From: Medicago truncatula
Taxonomy: Eukaryota > Streptophyta > Magnoliopsida > Fabales > Fabaceae
DNA length: 64,000 bases
Assembly (NCBI RefSeq): GCF_003473485.1
Contig: NC_053046.1
Span: forward strand, 9,310,001-9,374,000
Reading direction: 5' to 3'
In this document: positions 52,735-63,629 of the stretch, one piece after another
Layout: the number at the start of each line of letters is the position of its first letter
Position numbering within the stretch: the stretch's first letter is position 1
Translations under genes and position numbers: made by a program
Notes under the pieces: generated by a model
Told to the model about the DNA's origin: nothing
The model's input: only the letters and a program-made list of their open reading frames with translations
The model's database searches: none

Positions 52735-55671
52735 ATGGCATCTTCAAGTTCTGCCGGTGGTTCTTCATCGAATATGGATATAGATACTCCTGCTTATGAA
52801 ATCAAAGGAAGAACTATGTCTATTGAGGAATGGGAGCTAATCATTCAAGCGGAAAATCCTGTGGATTTCACTTCTCTAACTCACCATGGGTGCGACTTGG
52901 TAAGATTCTACAAGAAGCAGAAGCTAATGAGTTACTTCAGTCTTCTCAACGGTCCTACTTATGAAGTGCTTGTCAGACAATTCTGGGTAAGAGCTTCAGT
53001 GTTTGACAAAGTTGCTGCTAAACAGGAAGAAGCTCAGATGATTCTGGTTGATCCTACTTTGGAGGGAAAAACCAGAGAAGAAATGGGTCTACTCGCCTTC
53101 ACTGGGACTGAGATTAGATCAAACGTCATGGGGATTCCTGTAACAATCAATGAGCAAGTGATTGCTCAAGCTATGAGGAGAGATGCTTCTGGGACATACG
53201 ATGGAGAAGAGATTCCTAACCCCAGAACAAGCCCTTGGAAGGAAATAGTAAACAACACTATCTACGGATCAAAGGATGCTAAGCCTTACAGCACCTTAAG
53301 CATGGAAAAGAAAATGCTGCTGAAGATCCAGAATGAAAACATTTTTCCCAAAGGTGGAGGAAATGATCAACCTTCACTTGGTCACAAAGTCTTTCTGCAT
53401 CACACCATCTCTCAGGAAACAACAATGAACGTTCCTAAGTATATGTTTAAATACATGATCAAGGAACTCAAGAAGAGCCAGATGGAGAACAGGAAGTTTG
53501 TTCCCTATGGAAGGCTGCTCTCCATAATCTTTCAAGAAGGAGGACTCCTAAGTGCCCTGAAAGACGTGGGTATTTATGATAATCAGAAGCTGGGAGCAGT
53601 CACAGGAAAAATAATCAATGGGGCAACTCTAGTCAAGATGAGGCTGATTTCAACATGCAGGAAACTAGATACAGATATGCATGAATCTGATGTCATATCT
53701 GATCTAGTCACTCATCACATCCCCATCTGCAAGAAAGATCCTCTGGATGTGCAGAGAGCCTACATCTTGGACTACTACAAGAGCTACAACAAGAAAATCA
53801 GCCTGAAAGATATCCCAGAAGAAATGTATGGTGGTGATCTGCCTGTGGCCAAAGGCAGAAAATCTAAAAAGAAGCAGATCACCAAGGAAGAATACCTTGC
53901 TGAAGATGCTACTGAGGTGGGTGCTCAGAAGCATAAGAAAGCCAAGAAGGAAAAATCTGCTATGTCCACCATTCTTGAGGAAGTGGAGGATTTGGATGAT
54001 GTCCCTCTTATCAGTAAAAGGACAAGGAGTACTCAAGAAACAGCAGAACAGCCTGCTTCTGAACAAACTGGTTCTGAACAAGCTGCTTCTGATCAAGCTG
54101 CTTCTGAAAAGCCTTCAAGTCCCAAAAATAAAAGAGAAGCTGCTCTTCAGACCATCAAAAGGAAGAGGTCTAATTTAACAAGAAATCTGAAGACAGCTGA
54201 AGGAAGAAGGGAAGAAATGTTGAAAGAACTGGAAGAGAACTGGGATGAAGACTCAAGCCCCAAGAAGGCAAAAAGGACTGCAACTTCTGAGCCCATAGTC
54301 ATGCCCAGTTTCGAAATGACTGAAGAAATGAGGCAGTATACTAGGGAGGTTTCTGCATCCAAGATAGCAGAAAAGAAAAGGATGAAGATTTTGTATGAAA
54401 AAGAAAGGGATGAGCGTCTCAAGGCTGCAGGGTATGTGCCTACTCCTGACATTGCTGCTTTAGCGTCTGAGTTAGAAACTGTTCAGTATGGAGCAACTCT
54501 GCTTTCTCAAGCCTTGAAGAATAAGCAAGCTTCAGGAACAACTTCATCAGAACCAGTTTCAAAAGCTCCAGAAGCAATTCATCCAGAAGCTCAGTCCTCA
54601 GGTAATCCATCTAAAGCTCCAACTAATACTCAGTCTCCATCTCTACCCTCTTCACCCTCTTCATCATCCACAGAATCAGATGACCAACCCCTTAGCCAAC
54701 ATATAGACAAGCTTCTAAAAACCAAACCTACCAAACTAACAGAATTTGGAACACTTGACTATGAGAGTACTCAAATAGAATTTTCAAAAAATAGGATAAA
54801 ACTTTGTGAGAAATTCAATTTGCCTACTACTCATCCACTATATCCAGATATTCCAGAACCTGTTAGTATACAACAATCTGAACCTACCCAAACAAACTCA
54901 CCAAATAACCAATCTCCACAAAAAGCCTCTGAAGTAGCTTCAGATGCAACTACTTCAGAAACCCCCCAACACCAAGAATCCTCAACCCTTCACAACTTAG
55001 AAAAACATCTAGGTGGTGAAATGCAACCAACACCCACTAAGGCCTCTAAGACAGTTTCTGAAAAGACTGTCTTGGAAACCCAAACAGAAACCCAAACAGA
55101 AACCCAAACCATCCCTGAGCAAACTGTTCAGGAGCAAACTGCTTCTGAACAAGTTGCTCCTGACCAAACAACTTCTGACCAACATATACCTTCTGACCAA
55201 ACAACAGAACAACAACAACAACCAGATTCACCCACTATAATAGACTTAACCTCTGACCAACCTTCCACATCAAATACAACTCAAACTGAACCTTCACCCA
55301 TCCCTGACCATATCCTGGAGTCTGAGTATATAGAGGAACAACTGATCAGACTTAGTGATGAGATTCAGGCACTGATTCTTCGCAGAACAGTTCCTGCACC
55401 TCCTATTCACTATTATGATCAGTGGATGGATCTACAGAAGAGCTTTGATGAGCTGCTGGATCAGCTTAGAACTAAATGTGTGTCATCTCACTCTGCTATG
55501 CTGAAGAAGCTTTTGGATGATATGCATGAAGCAGCTAAGGAGAAAGAGCTGAATTTTGTGCCTCTGCTGGACATCACTCCTTTCTATCCAGAAGAAGAGT
55601 ACATCACTAGGGCTGCTAGAATTCAGGCTGGATATAAAAGAAGAATGAGGGAAAAGGATGAGCTACTTTAG
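52735..55671 (+). CDS. Envelope-like ORF of the Sirevirus-like element
   Basis: A 978-codon ORF downstream of pol, in the position where many legume Sireviruses carry their envelope-like gene. The first 350 residues are globular (LMSYFSLLNGPTYEVLVRQFWVRA, GKTREEMGLLAF). Then come a basic segment, Ser/Glu/Gln repeats (ASEQ, SDQ), a Thr/Pro-rich middle and a C-terminal coiled coil. I do not see a convincing signal peptide or membrane anchor, so the name envelope-like is by position only. Confidence 0.75.
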   Translation: MASSSSAGGSSSNMDIDTPAYEIKGRTMSIEEWELIIQAENPVDFTSLTHHGCDLVRFYKKQKLMSYFSLLNGPTYEVLVRQFWVRASVFDKVAAKQEEAQMILVDPTLEGKTREEMGLLAFTGTEIRSNVMGIPVTINEQVIAQAMRRDASGTYDGEEIPNPRTSPWKEIVNNTIYGSKDAKPYSTLSMEKKMLLKIQNENIFPKGGGNDQPSLGHKVFLHHTISQETTMNVPKYMFKYMIKELKKSQMENRKFVPYGRLLSIIFQEGGLLSALKDVGIYDNQKLGAVTGKIINGATLVKMRLISTCRKLDTDMHESDVISDLVTHHIPICKKDPLDVQRAYILDYYKSYNKKISLKDIPEEMYGGDLPVAKGRKSKKKQITKEEYLAEDATEVGAQKHKKAKKEKSAMSTILEEVEDLDDVPLISKRTRSTQETAEQPASEQTGSEQAASDQAASEKPSSPKNKREAALQTIKRKRSNLTRNLKTAEGRREEMLKELEENWDEDSSPKKAKRTATSEPIVMPSFEMTEEMRQYTREVSASKIAEKKRMKILYEKERDERLKAAGYVPTPDIAALASELETVQYGATLLSQALKNKQASGTTSSEPVSKAPEAIHPEAQSSGNPSKAPTNTQSPSLPSSPSSSSTESDDQPLSQHIDKLLKTKPTKLTEFGTLDYESTQIEFSKNRIKLCEKFNLPTTHPLYPDIPEPVSIQQSEPTQTNSPNNQSPQKASEVASDATTSETPQHQESSTLHNLEKHLGGEMQPTPTKASKTVSEKTVLETQTETQTETQTIPEQTVQEQTASEQVAPDQTTSDQHIPSDQTTEQQQQPDSPTIIDLTSDQPSTSNTTQTEPSPIPDHILESEYIEEQLIRLSDEIQALILRRTVPAPPIHYYDQWMDLQKSFDELLDQLRTKCVSSHSAMLKKLLDDMHEAAKEKELNFVPLLDITPFYPEEEYITRAARIQAGYKRRMREKDELL

Positions 55672-56228
55672 AAGAAGGATGATCAGATCAAGTATCTCTT
55701 AGAACAGTTGTATAAGCAAGCCCAACCTTAGTTGCACACCCAACTCTAGCTTGTTTTTTACTTTTGTTCTTAGTAGCTGTGTCTTTGTATCTTAATCTTT
55801 CTTTATATATATTATCATTGTTTCTGAATCTTGTGCTTTTTCACCTTCAATATGTTTTACAAGCTTTAACTCTGATGATATTTACTGTTTTTAATGCTGC
55901 TTGCTCTGATACTCTTTCTTTTGTTTCTATTCTTTTTGTTGATGACAAAAGGGAGAGTAAATGTATAGTATTTTTTTAAGGCACTGAGCCCTACTATAAC
56001 CACTTCTAAATTTCTTTTAAATACTTCTGATTTGATTTTATAAGTATTTTATTGAAATTTAATTAATAAGAATAGAACTTAGGGGGAGCTTACAAACCTC
56101 ACCTTAAAGATCTATTAGACTCAGGGGGAGCTTACAAACCTCTGTCCCAGTAGTCAACTTATTAATTAGATCAACAACAATTGAACATTTTAAATACTAT
56201 TGTTTGTCATCATCAAAAAGGGGGAGAT
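55672..56228 (+). other. 3' noncoding region with three polypurine tracts
   Basis: AGGGGGAG occurs near 56079, 56125 and 56219. The last one directly abuts the 3' LTR. Multiple conserved polypurine motifs are a reported feature of Sireviruses. Confidence 0.75.
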
Positions 56229-57504
56229 TGTTGGAACAAAATGTGTTTCACAATGAACCTTATTAAGTTTTGATGATAACAAGGTATTAAAAATTGTCAA
56301 TTGGTTATTACTAATAATTGTTCAAGTGTACAGGACCAAAGGCTACTCAAGTTATTTCAATAGGTCTTGGAAGAACAATGGAAAGAAAAAGAAATTCTGA
56401 GCATCTGAAGAAAACTGCTCCTGAAGCTAAACTGCTCCTGAAGAGATGACGTCATCAGAAGCAGAAAGTCATCAGAAGCAAAAGTTTTCATCAGAAGCAA
56501 TATCTTCACCAGAAGCTACATTTGATCCTTTAATCAAACTGAAGATTCAAAGTAGCTGATTTTCAATTCAGTCTTATCAAAGAAGAACGAAGAATTGAAA
56601 GGGAGGTATCAACGGATATATGGATAGCACTGAGCTCTTGTCTCTCGTTAATAGAGTTGACAAAGTACAAGTGTACAACCACTACCTCCACTACTCTGTT
56701 TTTTGTCTACGCTACAAGACAAAACAACAGCCATGCCTGCAGAATTGTACACTCAAGATGGGAATGAATTTGAAGTTTATTCTTCAAAGGACTACACCCA
56801 AATCAGGCAAAGGATCACTGGTGGATAATCAAAGGATTTCAAACGACTCTTTAGACGTGCTGATTATCTCAACGTCTCTTTCACGCCTCTATATAAAGGA
56901 GTGAAGACTTGAAGATAACATATAGAAATACATAAGTTCAAAAGCGCCAAAACTCTGTCAATTTGATTCTACAAAGCACACTGAATTTCTGCACTGATTT
57001 GATACATCTTAGAAATTCAAAGTCTAGAGTCTTTTCTGTATTGTATTGTGAACACCACTGATTGTATATCAAGTGTTCAATTCAAACTCAATTCTCTGTA
57101 TTTTTGTTTGATTAGAAGTCTCTTGCCTGCGTGCTTGAGCATTAGAAGTCTCTTGCTTAGTGCTTGAGCATTGGAAGACTCTTGCGTGTGTGCTTGAGCA
57201 TTTTTGTGAAGTCTCATACTTAGAAAGTATTGAGCAGTTGTAATCTTTGTGATTATAGTGAAATCTCCTTGGAAGTGCAAGGGGGACTGGACTACTTCCG
57301 TGTTGTGGAAGGAACCAGGATAACTGCTTGTGTCTTTGTCTTTCTTTTCTCTGCTCTGTTCTTTTCCGCTGCAATCTGACTCTGATCATTTCATCAGAAG
57401 CAATCAAACTGCTTCTGAAGTTTTATCAGAAGAAGTATTTTTTAAGAGAAAAAGAAAACACAATTCAACCCCCCCCCCCCCCCTTCTTGTGTTTTTCACC
57501 TTCA
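56229..57504 (+). repeat. 3' LTR of the Sirevirus-like element
   Basis: Colinear with the 5' LTR (offset 10586). The poly(C) run near the end is 15 long instead of 10. TGACGTCA is kept at 56447-56454. Confidence 0.9.
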
Positions 57505-57815
57505 AGATAAAGGGATTGAAAGATAGACATGCTTGTAACAATAACTTCCTTAAGCACTCTAATCAAAGTATTGAGTTCATAATCCAAATTCTCCATCCAT
57601 CTTCTTCAATGATGTGATCAACCTCCTAGCATTCTTCTTCATCTTCATTGAGAAGAAGTTATATTTAGCAACACTCTTTTCGATGCTTGAGTCCCACTTT
57701 CCTTAATCAGGGTAAATTGCCTAAACATTCTTGAGATTTTGTAGCTTCTCTTCTACTTTAATGTCGCTAGGATGAGAAACAATAGGGTTGAGGGAATACG
57801 GTGATTATTTGCCAT
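57505..57815 (-). pseudogene. DUF241 B-type relic 4, N-terminal piece
   Basis: Continues the relic beyond the Sirevirus-like insertion. It starts from ATG at 57815 (MANN then a degenerate signature), with a large deletion like that of relic 3, and ends at the AGATA duplication. Paralogous to 17650-18026. Confidence 0.7.
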
Positions 57816-58807
57816 GGCTACTTCTTTCTTTTGCAGATGGAAGCTCAAGTTCAATGTTTATAATTATGCATGTAGTAATTGTTACCAAGTCCTTGACACT
57901 CTCTCTTTATATAATAGCAATTAATTCATGTTTTATTAAATAATACTACGTACAGCGCATGCAACAAACCTTAATCTATGTGAGCATGTGGTAGCTCCAT
58001 CAGTTTTCCTTAGAATTTGGTAAACTTGTCACATTTATATATGCAGAACATTTTGCATTATAATACATGACATGATTGTGATTAATGTAATTTAGTTGAG
58101 GTGTATAACTGGCATGTCCTATGAGTGTTGCTAAACAGAAAACCTAATTAGTCACTTGGTTTCTAAATAAAAAAAATATATATATGTGTCATTTTTGTTC
58201 CAAAGGTATCTATTACCTGGCATGTTTCGTATTTGAGGAGCTAGAACTGTTAAATGGTTTAAAGAATGGATTTCAGAAGGATGAGATCCAGATCTTGAGG
58301 TATATGATCAAAAGACAGACAACAATATCAGTTATATATAACTTTTTTCATTTAGTATTACAATATTCGTTTACTAGAACAAAATAATGGATTAATTCGT
58401 TGTCTATACACGAGTGGCATGTAATCTGAGTATCAATTAACAGCATCACCAATTTTTATAATTGAAATTATGAGTCTAATGTAGCAGCAGAGGAGGCAAA
58501 CTAATTGATGACTAATCAGGTTTTCTGTTTGCCAACATTAGGAAGACATGCCAGTTTTATAGTGAATAATATTCATCATGCATCTTGAACCAATTTCAAT
58601 ATCATAGCATCTTGCAGAGTATCACATGCAATATCATTAACATATTCACAATGTTGGGTAGAGATATGACAACCTTACCATATTCAAATGGAAATTCATG
58701 CAGCCAGCACATGCTCTAAACCATGATTAACAAGTGATACCTATTTTATCAATTTCCTTATTATATGAGATTAATAATCAGCTACCAATATCAATCATGA
58801 ATGGATC
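57816..58807. other. Intergenic: divergent flanks of B-type relic 4 and copy 8
   Basis: Paralogous to 18027-18321 joined to 19093-19773, that is, without the MITE found there. No gene. Confidence 0.6.
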
Positions 58808-58816
58808 TTATATAAA
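58808..58816 (+). promoter_or_regulatory. TATA box of DUF241 copy 8
   Basis: TTATATAAA about 90 bases before the ATG, followed by GAGAGAGTAAGGAACTTGG. Confidence 0.6.
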
Positions 58817-58902
58817 GAGAGAGTAAGGAACTTGGTAACACAACACAAACATTGAGCTTTACCAATTTCTTAGAACTAAAAGAGAAGCTAATAGCAATTA
58901 AG

Positions 58903-59760
58903 ATGGCAAGCAAATACCATGTTCGCTCAAATAGTTTTCCTTCTCAATCTCATCCAAGCTCCTCTAGAATTGAACAAGAGTTAACCAAAATGAAGACATG
59001 GGAAGCCACATCAACATCCACATCTGAGTCAATTACTACCGGCCTTTCCTTTCTTGAAGATTTGTATATATCTTTGGAGGATTTTCTACATATGTCATCA
59101 ACACAAAAGGCCATTGCTCACCATCAAGGTGAGAAATTTGTGGAAGAGTTGTTGGATGGTTCGGTGAAAGTTTTGGATATATGTGGCATCACAAGGGACA
59201 CCATGTTACAAATAAAAGAAAATGTTCAATCACTTCAGTCTTCTCTTAGAAGGAGAAAGGGAAAATCAAGCATTGAAAAAAGTGTAGCCGAATATAAATT
59301 CTTCACGAAGAAGATGAAGAAAAATGTCATAAAGTTGATCACATCTTTAAAACATATGGAAACTAAATTTGGAGCTTCCTCACTTTTGAATCAAGATCAA
59401 GACCTTGCTGCTGTGATTACAGTTCTTAGTGAGGTCATTGCAATGAACTTGTCAATCTTCAAATCTGTTTTTTCTTTCTTGATTGGGTCTCCATCAAAGT
59501 CAAAGGCAACAAAATGGTTGAAAGTGACAAAGTTGATGCAAAAGAGAGTAGTATCATGTGAAAAGAATTTGGAGAATTTCAATGAATTGCAGTGTGTGGA
59601 AGCATCTTTGAGAACCCTTATAAGTGAAGGTTCTAATGTTGCACATGAAAGATTTGAAGCTTTGGAGAATGCAATTGAAAGTATAGAAAATGGTTTAGAG
59701 AATATATTTAGGGGTTTGGTTAAAACTAGAGTCTGTCTTTTGAACATCATGACTCAGTAG
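58903..59760 (+). CDS. DUF241 family protein, A-type copy 8
   Basis: Intact 285-aa copy on the plus strand, starting MASKYHVRSNSFPSQSHP. The frame is open for 17 codons upstream, but only from a TTG, so the family ATG is used. It is the closest relative of the interrupted copy 5 (shared HPSS, LNIMTQ and the same 3' flank). Private changes are EDFLHMSS, GKSSIEKS, VITVLSEV, SFLIGSPSK and an extra residue in KRVVSCEKN. It faces copy 9 tail to tail across 1.5 kb. Confidence 0.9.
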   Translation: MASKYHVRSNSFPSQSHPSSSRIEQELTKMKTWEATSTSTSESITTGLSFLEDLYISLEDFLHMSSTQKAIAHHQGEKFVEELLDGSVKVLDICGITRDTMLQIKENVQSLQSSLRRRKGKSSIEKSVAEYKFFTKKMKKNVIKLITSLKHMETKFGASSLLNQDQDLAAVITVLSEVIAMNLSIFKSVFSFLIGSPSKSKATKWLKVTKLMQKRVVSCEKNLENFNELQCVEASLRTLISEGSNVAHERFEALENAIESIENGLENIFRGLVKTRVCLLNIMTQ

Positions 59761-61268
59761 TATGCTGAGTTGTAAATATTTTTCCAAATCTTCCAAAGAA
59801 TCCAAATTTTAGGGAATTCTTGAGGATTGGAATTTTTCGCTTGATCAATATGTATATATACAATTGAATAGTCATACAATCAAATAGAAACGACAAATTT
59901 TTGTCCTATATATTTCTACTCTTTTATTGTTCCGCCAAGGTCTGAAATTGTGAATTATTGTATTCGTTGCCTAAAAACTGTAGTTATTAATATTTGTTCT
60001 GTTAAACAAACAGAACTCATTAAGAATGCAGAGGTATTAGGCAGGGTGATGGTTTTGAGGTGATGATTTTCAGGTGGCAGTGGCAGAAACTATCTTTGAG
60101 GCTTAATGAAACAATGCAAGGCGATGGCTTGATGAAACACAGGTGCAAAATATCACTAAAACTATGTTGGATGAAGAATGCAGAAAAAATATGTCCATTA
60201 AATGATATTTTAAGGGACACACAAGAATTTTAATACTAGCAATGCAAAACACGTTAACATAATTTGATGCATCGTATAGAATTTCATCCTTAGCTCACTT
60301 AGATATAATCCGATCATGAACTTACTATGTTTCCTCTTGCTTTTGTAATCATCCTTTCTTTCTCAAGGTAATTTTTCGGCCACCCTTTCTTCCCCTTCCT
60401 CATCTTCTATTATCTTTTATGTTGATCCAAAAATCTTTTGGCTACTTTATATTGCCACCAATGTTAAATTTATTTGCTAAATAATTTGTCTCACACCTCA
60501 AACTCTCTCTGTATGTATACTTCTCCCTAGGCACATCTGTTGTACTTTTGCACCTCTTAATAAAACACTAACAAAACCAATTTTATTCTTCCCATGCAAC
60601 ATTTTTAGCTACCTATGTCAATTCAAATTAGTTGTGATTCCATGGGTAAGTTGAAATAAGTTTCCTAGTACAAATTGCTCTGTTATGTATTTTGTTATAC
60701 ATATCACTAATGATCTTTGTCAATAGGTGCATTTTTTAAAATCGAGCAATATGTGTGCATGTTGACTCATATTTTCCTTTTCATCTTGTTGACTCATCTT
60801 TGTAAATATGTGCAGCTCTATTGCAAATTGCATAGAAGGGGAAAGAGAAATTTGTGTAGACTGTAGTAATTGATACGATTATATCTGAAAAGTCACAAAT
60901 TCTTTGATCATATCATAACTTTTCTTAAAACATGATTATATCTTCGAAGAGTATGAGTAATCCATACTTTTCAATATCACAAAAAAAATTTGTACGTGCA
61001 GTAAGTTAAGAATAAATTCTCGATATCTTTCCAATTAAAGATATATTTCAAGAAATCCGCGCAACGCGCGTGTCTTATTCTAGTACGTAATTCATAATTT
61101 CAGACTTTAGAGAAAAGTTGTAACTTCAAATTTAAAATTCAAAATAAAAAGAGATGATATATAGAACAAAAATGTGTTGTTTCTATTTGCTTGTATTACT
61201 ATTGAATTGTATACATAATATTTGTATACAGATTGACTGTGCAAAAAATTTCAATCCTTATCAAATCC
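59761..61268. other. Intergenic between convergent DUF241 copies 8 and 9
   Basis: 59761-60200 is paralogous to 39519-40000. 60366-61268 is paralogous to 40716-41542, with a few small indels such as an extra roughly 50 bp near 60885-60935. The middle (60205-60365) is unique. No gene. Confidence 0.6.
60366..61083. mobile_element. Helitron-like nonautonomous element, second copy
   Basis: Same right end: CGCGCAACGCGCG hairpin, then TATTCTAG and T. It was carried by the unit duplication and is not an independent insertion. Left end approximate. Confidence 0.4.
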
Positions 61269-62132
61269 CTAAGATAGAGTCATGATGTTCAAAAGACAGA
61301 CTCTAGTTTTAACCAAACGCCTAAATATATTCTCTAAACCATTCTCTATACTTTCAATTGCATTCTCCAAAGCCTCAAATCCTTCATGTGCAACATTTGA
61401 ACCTTCACTTATAAGGGTTCTTAAAGATGCTTCCACACACTGGAATTCATTGAAACTCTCCATGTTCTCTTCACATGTTACCCTCTTTTGCATCAACTTT
61501 GTCACTTTTAACCATTTTGCTGCCTTTGACTTTGATGAAGATCCAACCAAGAAAGAAAAAAGGGATCGAAAGATAGACAAGTTCATTGCAATGACCTCTC
61601 TAAGAACTGTAATCACTGCAACAAGGTCTTGATCTAATTTATTCAAAAGTGAGGAAGCTCCAAATTTACTTTCCATATGTTTTAAAGATGTAATCAACTT
61701 TGTGACGTTCTTCTTCATCTTCTTTGTGAAGAATTTATATTCTGCTACACTTTTTTCAATGCTTGATTCTCCCTTTCTCCTTCTAAGAGAAGAGTGAATT
61801 GATTGAACATTTTCGTTAATTTGTAACATGATGTCCCTTGTGATGCCACATATATCCAAAACTTTCACTGAACCATCCAACAACTCTTCCACAAATTTCT
61901 CACCTTGATGGTGAGCAAAGGCCTTTTGTGTTGATGACATATTGAGAAGATCTTCCAAGGAAATATACAAATCTTCAAGCAAGAAAAGGCCATTGGTAAT
62001 TGAATCAGATGTGGATGTTGATGTGGCTTCCCATGTCTTGATTTTGCATAGCTCTTGTTCTATTCTTGTGGAGTTGGGATGTGATTGAGAAGGAAAACTG
62101 TTTGAGCGAACATGATACTTGGTGTTTGCCAT
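61269..62132 (-). CDS. DUF241 family protein, A-type copy 9
   Basis: Intact 287-aa copy, nearly identical to copy 7 through the whole coding region and about 180 bp of 3' flank. Its upstream DNA beyond about 62280 is closest to that of copy 4. The mixture suggests a conversion tract rather than a simple recent duplicate. Confidence 0.9.
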   Translation of the reverse strand: MANTKYHVRSNSFPSQSHPNSTRIEQELCKIKTWEATSTSTSDSITNGLFLLEDLYISLEDLLNMSSTQKAFAHHQGEKFVEELLDGSVKVLDICGITRDIMLQINENVQSIHSSLRRRKGESSIEKSVAEYKFFTKKMKKNVTKLITSLKHMESKFGASSLLNKLDQDLVAVITVLREVIAMNLSIFRSLFSFLVGSSSKSKAAKWLKVTKLMQKRVTCEENMESFNEFQCVEASLRTLISEGSNVAHEGFEALENAIESIENGLENIFRRLVKTRVCLLNIMTLS

Positions 62133-62222
62133 ATTTGTCTTTAATTTGTTGTGTGTTATTTTTCTTTTCTAAGATTGTAAAGCTCAATGTTTGTGTGATG
62201 TTACCAAGTTCTTGAATCTCTA

Positions 62223-62231
62223 TTTATATAA
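62223..62231 (-). promoter_or_regulatory. TATA box of DUF241 copy 9
   Basis: TTATATAAA on the minus strand, about 92 bases before the ATG. Confidence 0.6.
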
Positions 62232-62806
62232 GAGGTATTCGTCATATTGATTGGTTGATAATTATTAAATTCATATGATAATGAAATTAATAAAATAAAC
62301 AGCACTTGTTAGTGATGGTGTAGAGCATGTGGTGCCTGCATGATTTCCTTTAAATATGGTAAGCTTGTTACATGTTTTCCCAACATTGTGAATATGTGAA
62401 TGATACTGCATGTGATATTCTGCAAGATGCTTATGATATTGAAATGAGTTTGAGGTTCATGATGAATATAGCTGGCATGTTTTCAGTTAGAAAACCTCAT
62501 TAGTCATCAATTAGCTTGCCTCCTTTGCTGCCACATAACTCTCATAATTTCAATTATAAAAACTGGTGCTGCATAGTTCTGAGATTTGTGCAGTAGGTTG
62601 TCTCAATATGAAGGAGCTGCAGGCCAAAACATCTGATTTTTTAACAAAGTTGGTTTCCATCTTCAAGGTCTGAAAATATAGAAAAAGTGTACAATAATTG
62701 AAGTGACGTGTATGTGCAAATTAGTAGGCATCTAGATTAGGAACGTGTGTGTGCACGAGTGGAGTTTTCCTATGGACATTTTTTTTATTTTGACAATAGA
62801 ATTTTC
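62232..62806. other. Intergenic: upstream flank of copy 9
   Basis: A-type upstream flank, closest to 15706-16290. It ends at the target duplication of the solo LTR. No gene. Confidence 0.6.
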
Positions 62807-62811
62807 TTGTG

Positions 62812-63624
62812 TGTTGAGATTTGGCTTCAAATTTGTGGTTTGAAAGAACAGAGAAATCGTGACGCGATTGTGGCATCGTGACACGATTTTGTAATGCCGT
62901 GAGCTGGTTTGCAGGGTGTCAAATCGTGGCACGATTCTGTGAAATCGTGACACGATTTTCAAACTTGCTGGTTAAGTTTTCAGGATAAGGTTGGTCGTAC
63001 CTTGGGTCGTACATATCAATCGTGGCACGATTTGGAAAACGTGGCACGATTTTATCAGCTGAAGACTGGTATTTAAGTGTTCTTGTGCAGATTTTGGGAG
63101 AGGATGAAGAGAGAGAAACTTGGATTACAAAGGAGGTAACTTTAGGGTTAAGTGTCTTTGTAGTGAGGATCTCTTGGGTTGGGAAACATTGTAAACACCT
63201 TGGGTAGTGAGATTTCACCATTGGAAGGATCAAAAGCTTCCTTTTGTGTCTTCTCTTTAAGGTTCATTATTGAGAGAGTGGGAAACACAAATGGGTAGAA
63301 ATTAGATCTTGTTCTTGTGTAAGCTTGCAAGCTTTTTTCTTGTAACTCTTTGTAACACTTTCATCATAGTGGATTGGAGAGCTGCTCTCTCCCCCAGATT
63401 AGGTCATATTGGACCGAACTGGGTCAACAATCTTTTGGTGTGTTTGTTCCTTCTTTCATTGCTTATCTTTGTTCTTTGTATATGCTTGTGGTGTTGCTCT
63501 ACACTAGACTAGGTCTGTTTTTGTTGTTGTTGCTTGGAGACACTTTACACATTGTTTACCACTTCCTTTGCTCCACACATCTTTGTTTTTTCATTGGTGT
63601 GATTATCAACCGAAACTCACAACA
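62812..63624. mobile_element. Solo LTR with palindrome array (Ty1/copia-like)
   Basis: 813 bp, from TGTTGAGATTTGG to AACTCACAACA, flanked by a perfect 5-bp target duplication TTGTG (62807-62811 and 63625-63629). The uninterrupted site is seen near 16290. Six copies of the interrupted palindrome AATCGTGRCACGATT, some imperfect, lie between 62855 and 63052. The TGTTGAG start favours Ty1/copia, but with no internal region this is uncertain. Fairly young, since the duplication is perfect. Confidence 0.75.
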
Positions 63625-63629
63625 TTGTG

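Larger units (their letters stand above)
45643..57504 (+). mobile_element. Sirevirus-like (SIRE/Maximus) Ty1/copia retrotransposon
   Basis: 11.9 kb with TG...CA LTRs of 1272 and 1276 bp and a perfect 5-bp target duplication AGATA (45638-45642 and 57505-57509). Parts: 5' LTR, initiator-Met primer site, gag-pol, an envelope-like ORF, repeated polypurine tracts, 3' LTR. I count four substitutions plus length changes in the poly(C) and poly(T) runs between the LTRs, giving an age of roughly 0.1 million years at 1.3e-8 per site per year. The coding part has about two breaks. It is inserted in the B-type DUF241 relic. Confidence 0.92.
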
